Shown here: positions 35,165 to 45,641 of the stretch, piece after piece
Position numbering within the stretch: the first letter of the stretch is position 1
Layout: the number at the start of each line of letters is the position of its first letter
NCBI GenBank assembly: GCA_020055645.1
Contig: CM034546.1
Location: 11,904,001-11,968,000, forward strand
DNA: 64,000 nucleotides
Reading direction: 5' to 3'
DNA from: Tomocerus qinae
Lineage: Eukaryota; Arthropoda; Collembola; Entomobryomorpha; Tomoceridae
Position numbers and translations under genes: made by a program
The notes under the pieces: model-generated
What the model was told of the DNA's origin: nothing
The model's input: only the letters and a program-made list of their open reading frames with translations
Databases searched by the model: none

Positions 35165-36449
35165 GATGCCTAAATCCAACCTAAAAGTGGTTCGGAGGGG
35201 GTGAAGATGGGTAAGGATTTGTTCAATGGGTCGATATCTATCCAAATCCAATGGAATCTTAAATTAAATAAATTAATGAAATTCATTAAAACTTCAATTA
35301 CATGTTCTTTAGTTGAAGATGTTTCTTTCTCTTCTCCACTGCAAATTATGGACTTATTTTTTATCATAATGGCAAACCGCGGTACTTCGTACTTATCTCT
35401 CCTTCCTAGTTTCAATTTGACAATGGAAATAAGCCAACAAAATTTTTTCATCTCAATTTGTGTTTTTTTCTGTATTTGATGCAATTTATGCCATCCGTAT
35501 CTGAAACCTGAGGACGAATTCTCCCTCGATCAATCGCCTCAATCAATTGTAAATGCTCTCAGCAGTATCCACTGCGTTTCGTAATGAAGATTGTCATAAA
35601 GTCAAACACTAAATTCCAATAACAATAAAATGACAAGGTTATTATCGCCAGTCTTTGGAGACTGGACATTTTAAAGACAATTTGAAGAAAATGCGACCAT
35701 AATTCAAACGTTTAACAGATATCAATCAATCACCAATTAAATGCAATTAGAAGACTTCCATGGGTTTTTAAAGACTTGTATGAAAACTCGTTCTGAACAT
35801 TTTGAATATTGACACTGATTTGGCAACCCTATAAATAAATTAGATTTTTATATTATAGCCACTACTACTTGTATATCATCACCCTATTTTGAATTATTGT
35901 TTTCTGTTATGATCATGCATTGAGGAAAATTGGGACTTGAGAAAATTTTTTATTTACAATAGGATGGTGAAACAGAGCATGTAACTTTTTGTCTACAAAA
36001 TGCGTTGACTGTGCGGACTTCCAGTTACGGGGATGTTTCTTATATTTCTATCTCGATATTTCGTTCAGTTTAGTGATAAATGACCAGTGCCGCTCCTGCA
36101 AGGTTCCCTATCAATAAAGTGCTGAGCAAAAACGAATGTGTAATTTTATCCATTGAATTACACAAACACACAGTGCAATCCCACTATTTCAATAATAACA
36201 TTCAATTCAATAATATCAAAATATCAATAAATCCAATGTTTCAAACAATGAGAATAATAATTGAAAAACCACAAAGAGACGCTGTCAAATCGATTCTGAT
36301 TCTTTTTTTCACGATCACTCTCGCTCGCACACTTCATTCCCTTTGTTCTCAGTCTTCTCCCTGCTCTGTCTCGGTGGCATTTTCTGATTGGTTGTTTTAA
36401 TCAAGGTGCTCTAGACGCGCGGCATCAGAGCAGATATTCAGATATTTAT
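35165..36449. other. Intergenic, no gene seen
   Basis: A segment at 35475-35560 matches 11730-11810 next to the older Penelope fragment, sharing GCCTCAATCAATTGT. It may be that element's tail, with CTGAGGACGA resembling the start of the ribozyme-like motif of the 47-55 kb element. Open frames at 35170-35484 and 36080-36400 have no recognisable domain. Confidence 0.45.
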
Positions 36450-38681
36450 TTAATTGTGTCGAGGAACTACTAAAATTTTATTAGTATCATGTGTTCTCTG
36501 AATTAATATTTCTCCTTGATGGCTTAATGTGGAGATCCGGTCAATGATTATACGAAACAATACACGTTTACCTTCCCAAAAAAGTACTAATAAGGCCAAA
36601 ATTAGACCTGAAATATAAATAGCGAAAATAGTAAAAATGTTTGAATTATAAAAATTCAAAGGGCGTGGTTGGTCTCTATCGAAACAATGTTTACATTGGA
36701 TATAATTAAAATGATTGAAGACATCCATCCATTTATCTTGTAGTCCAGATTGGGATAGAATATAAAGTTTTCGTTTTATGTATCCGAGAAGAAAAATAAA
36801 TTTGCTTGTTACTTTCGTAACATCAGTAAAGGTATTGTTATCGGGAACTCCAAAGTACAACTTTCGAATAGGCTTAATCCCCTTTTTAACGTTCCAATAA
36901 GAATCGTTTAAAAATCGATGAATTGTGCTTTGTCTATCTACCAACACTGATCTGTTACATTGAGATATCCATTGTTGAAGAGTCAAATACGGAGGATAAT
37001 ACAGCTTGTTAATAATTCCTTTAAACTTTTCCCTAATTCGATACCAACCTGAATCCCAATAAAGAGAAAACTCTCTTTGAGTATCGTCAAGATGGTTAGT
37101 ATGGTATGGCAACTCTTGGCGAAGTGGACTGACAACTGAAATATGGTCCAGCGTTGCAATTTCTTGAAATGACTCAATTTTTCTTGTGGCTCTGGGCTCA
37201 GTTAAATCTGTTATGACGATTCCTGCATAGCCATAGGTGAGGACGATTAGCATTAGTAAATATGGACCCAGTACAATTTTGAACCAAAAATGTTTCTCCA
37301 ATTTGTTGGGGTATCCGCAATTGTTACTAACGACATAAGCACAGCAAGTGAAGATAAATTGGTGGATTTGATTGAACTTCAAATACAAAGTGAGTTGGAA
37401 GAAAGATGTGACAATGAATATTGTGGACAGAATCCCAATCCACGCAGGGAGTTGAAATGGACGGATGTAGCCGTAGAACGACAGACTCTCATCCTCAAGG
37501 ACCACACAAGATATATAATTATAACTGTCTGTATGAGTTGGAATTATTGTTTCAGAAGCTCTATTGTCTTCCTGTTGAATTGACCATCCGAAGTATATTG
37601 AAGATATATGACTTTTCAAATAACACGGTTTCAATGGAGTATAAACTGTTGAATTAATAAATCTGTGGAACACAATAGAAGACAAAATAACAACCACGTC
37701 CATCTTTTTTCCACTGAAAGCTGTTAAAAAGGATTCGTTCTTTATTATGGGCCCACAGTAATGACTTATTCTGGTTCCTGAGTAACGATAAATCTCAGAA
37801 TTCAGTTTTTCCTTAACGTAATCACTGTTCAAAGTAATTTCTGCACGGATTTTTCTTAAGAGTGTCCAGTCAAGTGGTCTTCCTCCCGTGGTGACATTGT
37901 GTGAGAAAACCAAATTGTCTTTAAATACATTTGATTCTTTTGGACTGTTCTTAACTTCCCGTTCACAATTTCCACAAATAAAAAATATTCTTTCGTCTTC
38001 TTCTGCTAACGAATGTACAAAGTAATGTCCTTCCAATCCAGAGAAAGGAATAATGTCACTCAATTTGGTTTGATTGCTCAGTGAACCAATGATTTCTTTT
38101 TTTATCAAGAAATAAACATTTGTATAGTCTTCAAATTGAGACTGATGCATCCGATTGTAATAACAGGTTTTTCCAAATGACAGGTAAGGCTTTTGAAATG
38201 CAGTATTGTCTTCATCGAACCGGAAATTAACTCCTACATAGTCTAATATATATTTTGTCAATTCAATGTCAATCCAGTTGTTGGAATTTACATCTACAAA
38301 AAGATGCACGATGCATGTGAATCGGTTATTCAAGTACGGTGAATAACTAATAGGTTTTCCTTCAGGACACACATACGAAAGACCTATAGCTCTATTCAAT
38401 CTTTGTTCTTGTTCCTCTTCTGTAATATTTGAATAATTTAAAGCAAAAATTCTTTTCATAAAATTAACATTTGTTAAAGAATATGGAGTATTTGTTTTCA
38501 TTAAATCCCTCAAAACTGTTGTAGTTTTTAAGGAGTACGGTTTGTAAACTATAATGTTGATGTAGCAATTTTTCTCTGTTAACATTAACTTTTCTAATTT
38601 TCCTGATTGAACAATACTCCGTATTGCAAAAATAGCCAACAAAGTAAATTTTATGCAATTTATATTCCAGTTTTTAATCAT
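36450..38681 (-). CDS. Divergent ionotropic receptor-like protein, intact (IR-like 4)
   Basis: Single-exon frame of 743 codons, about 100 shorter than its neighbours and clearly the most distant member. A hydrophobic signal-like N-terminus (KFTLLAIFAIRSIVQSG) precedes a cysteine-rich extracellular domain. VVLEDESLSFYGYIRPF is retained unchanged near residues 393-410. M1 (AWIGILSTIFIVTSFFQL), a pore-loop-like stretch, LTYGYAGIVITDLTEPR near 480-497, S2 and M4 (IFAIYISGLILALLVLFWE) near 675-697 follow. S2 is about 80 residues shorter than in IR-like 1. No stop or shift is present, so it is probably functional. It lacks the flank duplicons of the other copies, so it likely predates the recent expansion. 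Ligand unknown. Confidence 0.85.
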   Translation of the reverse strand: MIKNWNINCIKFTLLAIFAIRSIVQSGKLEKLMLTEKNCYINIIVYKPYSLKTTTVLRDLMKTNTPYSLTNVNFMKRIFALNYSNITEEEQEQRLNRAIGLSYVCPEGKPISYSPYLNNRFTCIVHLFVDVNSNNWIDIELTKYILDYVGVNFRFDEDNTAFQKPYLSFGKTCYYNRMHQSQFEDYTNVYFLIKKEIIGSLSNQTKLSDIIPFSGLEGHYFVHSLAEEDERIFFICGNCEREVKNSPKESNVFKDNLVFSHNVTTGGRPLDWTLLRKIRAEITLNSDYVKEKLNSEIYRYSGTRISHYCGPIIKNESFLTAFSGKKMDVVVILSSIVFHRFINSTVYTPLKPCYLKSHISSIYFGWSIQQEDNRASETIIPTHTDSYNYISCVVLEDESLSFYGYIRPFQLPAWIGILSTIFIVTSFFQLTLYLKFNQIHQFIFTCCAYVVSNNCGYPNKLEKHFWFKIVLGPYLLMLIVLTYGYAGIVITDLTEPRATRKIESFQEIATLDHISVVSPLRQELPYHTNHLDDTQREFSLYWDSGWYRIREKFKGIINKLYYPPYLTLQQWISQCNRSVLVDRQSTIHRFLNDSYWNVKKGIKPIRKLYFGVPDNNTFTDVTKVTSKFIFLLGYIKRKLYILSQSGLQDKWMDVFNHFNYIQCKHCFDRDQPRPLNFYNSNIFTIFAIYISGLILALLVLFWEGKRVLFRIIIDRISTLSHQGEILIQRTHDTNKILVVPRHN

Positions 38682-40790
38682 TTTGAAATGTATTTTATGG
38701 TTGTGATTATGGCTCTAAAATGTCAATGTTTTGAACTTACATTAAACCAATAGTTTTAAAATATATTTACAGAACCACAATACCTCTATCATAGTCTGTA
38801 CCAAATACACAGATACGTTTTGTTACTATAAATTCTAGAATATTTTTTGATTTGCCGATGGTTTCAGTTCAGTTTCAAGAAACTCGGCACTGTTTCTCTC
38901 AGACGTCAATATCTTGTTCTTCTATAATATTGTAAGGATAACTAGTATAAATAATAATAATTTTTATTTTAAAATCCACTTGCAGCTCTTTATACTAGTA
39001 TATAAAGTTAATCGTTTACTTCGTAGAAATAAGGTTATGTTAGATATAGATTATAGGAATTAGATTAGGTTCACATAATTGAGGGTTTCATTGAAATGGA
39101 CAATTATTTCAATACAGCCAATAATTTTTCCAATTTGAAAATTTAGTATTTACATGTATAATATTATTTTAATTAACGCATCTTAGTCTCTGAAAATAAA
39201 CATTTCAAAAAGTATTTTGAGCACTAACAACTACCATCATAATCTACCGTGAGAATATTTCATATAATGTTTTCATATTTGAAGGCATATAGAAACAAAG
39301 TTAGCTTTACTTCAACATTCTCATATCAACATTTGGAGGTGGAAGAAACCATGTCAGAAGAAAAATGGAGACACTGGGTGATGTTTGTACTAGAGACTCT
39401 AGGTCACAACATCTAAATTATTCAAGGAAAGGTCTTTTGGCTTCATTAGGCATGACTAGCCGCTAATACATTGCCTTTTCATATTTAAAACCATACCCTG
39501 TTAATGTCGTATTAGTCAATATATATTCCTATACTGCTGAAAATGATTTTACAATATATAATATAAGAAGTCTTCGCCTTAAAAGCTATACATTTCAGAT
39601 GGACAATTAAAACTGCCTTGTGTATTTACATTTTAGCTGCTTACTGGTTATAACTATAGTTTACTTGTTTGACATTGAGCTAAACCGATTTACGATATAC
39701 TATTGCTACATACTATATGTAAATATACAAGGGGAAATTGTATGGTCACTTACTCGTCGACCCTAACAACTAAGTCAAGCCAATAATAACATTACGTGCA
39801 TCATTAAATGTCTTCTATTTTACTTGTTGCATCACTACATTACATGACTATTAATGTTGTAGTCATTTCTTTCTGTTCTACTTTAACTTGGTCATATACT
39901 TATAATTATTTTGACATCGAAATATAGGTTATAGCTAATATTGTAATAAGACGAATAATACTTAGTATTTCTTTCTAAGAATATTTACTCTATCTTCCAC
40001 AAGACTTTACCTACGATCATGTAATCACGCATATTTAGTTCGTAGGACTTCATCGGCTCAAGGAATCTAAAGTTTATTGAAGCTCTGTGCCATTTGTCCA
40101 ATTAAATAAAATCCTTCAAAAGTGTCCCTAAAAGTGATAACTAAAACGGATGCCTAATTAAAAGTAAGATGTATTAATATTAATAACTTTGCGATTTTAA
40201 CTTTCTGTACAAGTGGAAGTTGAAAGCTAACCACGCAAAAATCTACAAGTTCTACAATAGATGTTATACGATTGAAGCACGAATGGTCATGCTCGATATT
40301 TCTCATATGAACATTATATTGACATTATATTCAACTTATCCTATTTTATAGCCTGAAAATAGGTATAAGTTCGCTTAAAGAAATTAGTATGTACATATTT
40401 CAACCATTTCCCAAAATTCTCTAAATTTATTTCCCGTGGCAACGTCACATTTTTTTGGGAATTTTTAGTATATCAGGGGTTCGTCGTAATTTTGTTTCAT
40501 GCACATGGACAGTCAAAAGATAATACCTAAACAATTTCAACTTCCTTAATGCAACATTAACACTGCGTTTAACGGCACATTAATAAACAGTTACCTATAT
40601 ATATTTATGTCTTCTTACAGCAAAGATATACAAGCATTAAATATTAAGTTAAACCTTAGTGTTGAGTAGTAACTTCAATTCGTAGTAATGTTAATTGAAA
40701 TAGAAGTATGGTCATGTTTCAATTCATGTTAGTATTTGTGTTTGACAGCTAATTTTCCAAATGGGGAAAATCAAGTACCTATGTGTATAG
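38682..40790. other. Intergenic, no gene seen
   Basis: About 2.1 kb of AT-rich DNA with no open frame of note. The box GTTGAGTAGTAACTTCAATT occurs near 40660-40680 and the TGTGTATAG target of the MITE at 40783-40790. Array-flank DNA therefore begins again at about 40600. Confidence 0.6.
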
Positions 40791-41083
40791 CAGACATGGC
40801 ACTTGAAATATTTCTCGGAAATAAATAGGCGAAATTTTTGAAATATTTCGCAAAATATTTCACTCCCAACTTCCTTGAAAAATTAAATATTTGAAATAAA
40901 TGAAATAAATAGGGTACATGGCATTTATTTCAATAAATTTCAATAAATTTCGCGCGAAATAAATGAATTGCGCATGCGTGTACACATGCGCATTGTCTTT
41001 TTTTCATTTATTTCATTCATTAATTTCAAATATTTCATTTTTCAAGAAAAAATCCTTGAAATAAGAAATTAATGCCATGTCTG
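40791..41083. mobile_element. hAT-like MITE with perfect 8-bp target duplication
   Basis: Ends read CAGACATGGCA on the left and TGCCATGTCTG on the right. GTGTATAG is duplicated exactly at 40783-40790 and 41084-41091. The 293-bp interior is built of GAAATA/TATTTC words around a central palindrome-like GCGCATGCGTGTACACATGCGC. The insertion split the receptor-flank box, which reads uninterrupted (GTGTATAGAGAAATTGAATA) elsewhere in the array. There is no coding capacity. Confidence 0.85.
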
Positions 41084-41091
41084 GTGTATAG

Positions 41092-41678
41092 AGAAATTGA
41101 AATATTTACTATCCAATCAACAAAGTAACGAGAAAAGCAAATAAATGTAGAACATACAGACAAATGACGCATTTTGAAAATAAGCAAAAAGTCCGGTTTA
41201 TTAAAAGACATTTTCACAAATATGACCACTAGCTATAAGTCACTACATGAAAACAACTAACCAGGAATAATTGACATTTATATCCATTATTAAATTTGTA
41301 AAACTGTGATGAGTGGTTTAAGTGGTTTAAAATTTTGGTAGATGTTTCTGATTTCCTTATGCAGAGAACAGAGAATAAATAATATTATGGCGAATAAATT
41401 CTGTGAAGATTAAATCTCTGTAGCTACTTCAGATTGGCAAAGAATATTTCTTAAATCCGAGGGATTGCTGTATATTGGTACAATGCACTTTTGTAATATT
41501 TCCCGTGTTTTACATTACATTCGAATTTGTCAATTCATCATATACTTTTTAGACTATAAAAATGTGCGACGTTAATCATATTTTGTGTCGTAATAATATT
41601 AATAAAATAATTATATTGCTAAAACAATAAAATAGTTTTCCTTTGATAAATTTCCTAGCCATGTAGATAGGATCTTAA
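41092..41678. other. 3' flank of IR-like 5
   Basis: Starts with the GAAATTGAAATATTTACTATCC form of the recurrent box. A degraded match to the small frame of copies 1-3 (VKMSFNKP) lies on the minus strand at about 41170-41229. No gene is seen. Confidence 0.5.
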
Positions 41679-44195
41679 TTAGTTTGGTCCTCGGCTGACG
41701 ATTGATTGGTAGCACTGACGCATATACACGCGAAGATTATGAAAAAGGTTATCTAATACCAAGGAAATGTTTGTTTTTATTCTTCCAATTGTTGCCAATG
41801 TAACAAAATATAACTGGATTACTTTCTCTTTAAAAGCCACTCTGTTTTCCCATAGAAATGCTGAACTAAAAACAAGTGCAAGGATCAAAAATATAAAAAA
41901 GATAGTTCCGATATTCGAATTGTGAAATGTCAAAGCTCTAGCGGGAGATCTCACCCAACAAGTTTTGCACTCTGTGAAATTCCATCTTTTGTAATGTTCC
42001 AGCCATAAATTATAAATTCCTGAATGACTTAAAGCAAATAACTTTCGTTTATAAAATGGATTAAGCATGGGAGAATAAATAGTTGAGAACCCGGAATAAA
42101 CTAATGTATTTAAAAATGAGTTTTCTCTCTTCCCACGATATAAGGTGTGAATTGGCTGAACTCCTCCACTATGAGGATTCCAGTGAGAATCATTAAGAAA
42201 GCGATGCAGTGCAAGGTTTGAGAGAATTAATATCGAATTGTTGCATTTTGAGATCCATTGTTGAGGACTGTTTGAGTCGGGAAATCCCGGAGGAGCTCTA
42301 ATCTTTTCCTTGAGCTTTAACATCATTTTGACATTATTTGCATTAGCAACATGAGTTAACTCCAATAAACTTTGGATCATTTTTCGAAATTTGAAAGATT
42401 CGTCCAGGTGATCATTATTGAATGTCTGAAATGTTTCCTTAATTACCTCCTCATCTATATTATCAAATTGGAAACCCGATTGTTCTAGGTGTTCTAATTT
42501 TGCCTCGCAAAATGATGAGTTATATGATTTTGTGCCATTATATTTGCGGCAGTCGTAGTAGTAGGAAATTAGCTGTTGCTTTCGATGAAACAAAGAAAAA
42601 TAAAAAGGGTCAAGATCATTTGATTTTAAAGTTTCCCCAAGAGCAGTTATATCCGAAAGATTTGCAATCTGCTCAAATGACTCAATTTGTTTAACTGGAC
42701 GTGGCTCTATCAAATCAGTAATGAATACTCCTTTGTATCCGTTGGTCAATACGATGAACATCAGCAACAACGGACAAATGACAAATTTAATCCAAACTTT
42801 TTGATTGACTTTTGCTGATATAGAATAACTTATCTCCAATGCATATGCAAAGCAGATCATAAGAAATGGAATACCTTCATCTCTTTTGTAATATGCCATT
42901 CCATGGACGAAAGCTATTACAACAGACAGAGTGACAATGATTCCAAGCCAAGCGTAAAGTTTAAACGGTCGAATGTATCCATAAAAGGAGAGACTCTCAT
43001 TTTCCAAAACGACACAGGATATAAAATTAAAAGAATCCTCCACGATGCCAATCACATTTAATCCGGGATGGTACATTAAATTTATGATACTATAAGGCCC
43101 AGTGACGTAAAGGAAATTAAAGGAACCATGATATATTGCAGCATAGTCTTCACTAAAACATGCGCCATCGTTGACTGACATGGTCGAATTGATAGCCTTT
43201 TCTAATACAATAGAAACAATGGCATGATCGATTCTATTGTACTTATTTAAATTATAAGTAGTTAAATATGTGTTTAACAGCGGTGGCCCACAATATGGTC
43301 TATATTCGTATGAATATTCGCCTTCTGCCATTTCGTGTATATAGTCGATAGCAACGAATTTCTGCAGAAAGATTATCTCCCTCATTAATTCGCTTAGCAC
43401 AATTTCACGCAGTGATCCATTCATAGCGCAATTCCTTTGGAAGCATAAAGACCGCATAACAAAAGGTATTGTTTCCCTATTCTGATATGCTGTATAATGT
43501 GGCAATATCAAATATATATCTTGCTCATCTTCATCTGATAATGGCACCACAAACCAGGCTTTTTCCCAAAAATTTTCGAATATGGGCGAAGTTGCACCTA
43601 CACTCGATTTTGACTTTGCGAGCGCAAAAGTTTTTTTACCAAGAAAAATGTACACAGAAGAATATTCTGCAAAATTGTACATATTGCGCAATCCCCAATA
43701 GGTAGAGCGGTCCATTGTTTTAAGGAATTTATTGGTTTTTTCTTCATCCGATTTCTGACTCATAATATGAAGCAATAGAATATCTGGTGTGTACGTTGGA
43801 TTAAAATGAAATGCAATATTCACCACACAAACCAAACGGCTTGCTATTAATCGTGGTGATGACAATCTGAATGTATCGTTTTTACGAAAGTTTCTCCTAC
43901 AATTTGAATAGTATCTGCTCAATGGCACTGAAAATATTTGAGGCATTATCACCATTAATTTTTTTAGATTACATTCTTTTTTCGTATAAAATTGTAAATT
44001 TGTAAACGCGTATGGAATGTCCATTTGCTGTAATTCGTTAATTGACGGTTCTTCTGATTGTCTATTATTATATTTTGGACGCAAGATCAAATTAATGTAA
44101 CAGTCCTTTTCAAGATGGACAACATCTTTCAATTTCCATCCTAAAGACAATTCAATCACGATCAGTTGAAGACTGAACAGTAAAATAATTGACAT
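41679..44195 (-). CDS. Divergent ionotropic receptor-like protein, intact (IR-like 5)
   Basis: Single-exon frame of 838 codons with no lesion. Signal-like start MSIILLFSLQLIVIELSLGW, N-terminal domain with the same cysteine spacing as IR-like 1 and 2, pre-M1 VVLENESLSFYGYIRPF (one change, D to N) near 392-410, M1, pore loop PFLMICFAYALEISYS, VLTNGYKGVFITDLIEPR near 482-499, S2, and M4 (FFIFLILALVFSSAFLWE) near 755-778. S2 carries an extra AxANNVKMMLKLKEK-type stretch. Upstream, the TATA block of the other receptors is not recognisable, although CGACATATTTCTAG is retained next to the ATG. It is nearest to IR-like 2 in sequence. Ligand unknown; it probably works with a co-receptor, as other IRs do. 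Confidence 0.85.
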   Translation of the reverse strand: MSIILLFSLQLIVIELSLGWKLKDVVHLEKDCYINLILRPKYNNRQSEEPSINELQQMDIPYAFTNLQFYTKKECNLKKLMVIMPQIFSVPLSRYYSNCRRNFRKNDTFRLSSPRLIASRLVCVVNIAFHFNPTYTPDILLLHIMSQKSDEEKTNKFLKTMDRSTYWGLRNMYNFAEYSSVYIFLGKKTFALAKSKSSVGATSPIFENFWEKAWFVVPLSDEDEQDIYLILPHYTAYQNRETIPFVMRSLCFQRNCAMNGSLREIVLSELMREIIFLQKFVAIDYIHEMAEGEYSYEYRPYCGPPLLNTYLTTYNLNKYNRIDHAIVSIVLEKAINSTMSVNDGACFSEDYAAIYHGSFNFLYVTGPYSIINLMYHPGLNVIGIVEDSFNFISCVVLENESLSFYGYIRPFKLYAWLGIIVTLSVVIAFVHGMAYYKRDEGIPFLMICFAYALEISYSISAKVNQKVWIKFVICPLLLMFIVLTNGYKGVFITDLIEPRPVKQIESFEQIANLSDITALGETLKSNDLDPFYFSLFHRKQQLISYYYDCRKYNGTKSYNSSFCEAKLEHLEQSGFQFDNIDEEVIKETFQTFNNDHLDESFKFRKMIQSLLELTHVANANNVKMMLKLKEKIRAPPGFPDSNSPQQWISKCNNSILILSNLALHRFLNDSHWNPHSGGVQPIHTLYRGKRENSFLNTLVYSGFSTIYSPMLNPFYKRKLFALSHSGIYNLWLEHYKRWNFTECKTCWVRSPARALTFHNSNIGTIFFIFLILALVFSSAFLWENRVAFKEKVIQLYFVTLATIGRIKTNISLVLDNLFHNLRVYMRQCYQSIVSRGPN

Positions 44196-45641
44196 TTTTT
44201 GCAGTGTTATATAGAACTAGAAATATGTCGTATATGTGTTGCTTTGTATATTGTGTTATACGTTATTGTATATGTCTTTCTTTATGTGGGAAAAGGTTTA
44301 CGTAAATATTGACAACATGTTTAATTTCTCATAATAGTACAGATGATAAAATTTTTTTAATGTTCACTAGACTTATTGTGTCTCAATTATATACACAGCT
44401 TATTTGGTGGAGGTGGATGGAATTAAAGTATTCATGCTACTTTACCAATTTTTAAGTTTAATGAGGAAAATCAAATTAGAAAAGGAAGTCGCGATCAATA
44501 AATAAAGTCATATACACAATTAAGATAGGTTAAAAATATCCTTTGTTTTTCAATCTTGTCCAATTGAAATATCATTTACAGTACAATTTGATTCTCACAC
44601 TGATAGACCGTTCCAGATTCGATTTATTCGATCACTTACAAAGGCTGTCGAACAAAATAACTTGCTCATATTGGATGATCTCTGTGTAATATTTAACGTG
44701 GTCATTTTATAAATTAGGACAAACACAAGCAGGCAAGACAAACTCCTAAGTTTGCTTTCATAGAAAGATCATTAAATATGTATTTGTATTTCGTAAATAA
44801 TATATATGCTGCCTTTTGCTAGTGTCGCTAAATGACTATAAGCAAGGTCCAAGCAGCAGAACCATTAAATTAATCGGAAATTAACATAGCATTAAGTAGC
44901 ACTACCAATCTCTAGTAATGAAAAATGGACGTATGTTCGTGCGCTTAACAAGGTTAGAAAAACTTTAATTTAGCAGCTCCGGGAATTCCGTCACTTTCAA
45001 AATGAAGAAAGCTCGGTACCTATGCCTATAGAGAAGCTGAATATTTTATTAGTTAGCCCGAACCACCCGAACCTATTAAGGAAAATAATACTCTTGAAAG
45101 AACAGCCTAGGAACACCGAAAGTGTTTAGATTGTAAAATTTTCGAAAATAAAACAATTCGTAAATTAATATTTACAAATTGCAAGAAAAATTATGTATAA
45201 TTGGCGATGTGAGAAAATTGTAGGTTTTTTCTAAGAAAAAAATTCCATTTTTTTCTATTTTGAGTAGGTACAGAGCACGAAGCACCTATACCAGTGCAGT
45301 CGACCTATAGCAGAGGCGTCACAATCACAATTTACAGGGATAATTATTTATCAAATTATTTTTAATGTAGTATTATGTTTTACCACTATGAAATCTAAAT
45401 TTCCTTGGGTCGCATTTTGAACTACTTATTATCATTCAAATCATAGAAGGAATTCTCTTGTAATGTATTATTATTGGTGAGTTAATATTTGATAGGAGTG
45501 GATTCGGATACAGTGTATTTATTTCCACTTGTTGTGGTAAGGTCGGATAAATGTTTTGTTGGCCAGCGGGGGAGTTCTAAAAGGACATTACAAGAGAATT
45601 CCTACTTTGATTTAAATACATATTTTACGGAAGGTATTTTA
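44196..45641. other. Intergenic between IR-like 5 and the GR-type gene
   Basis: Bases 44815-45062 are a diverged copy of the array flank (match to 2478-2530 at 44888-44945, and to 3260-3310 at 44820-44875, with the box at 45035-45062). This is the last trace of the receptor array on the right. The frame 45489-45812 overlaps the GR exon on the other strand and is not called. Confidence 0.5.

Noticed and set aside
36080-36400. 106-codon frame 3' of IR-like 4
   Set aside because: No domain and no copy elsewhere; composition fits non-coding DNA.
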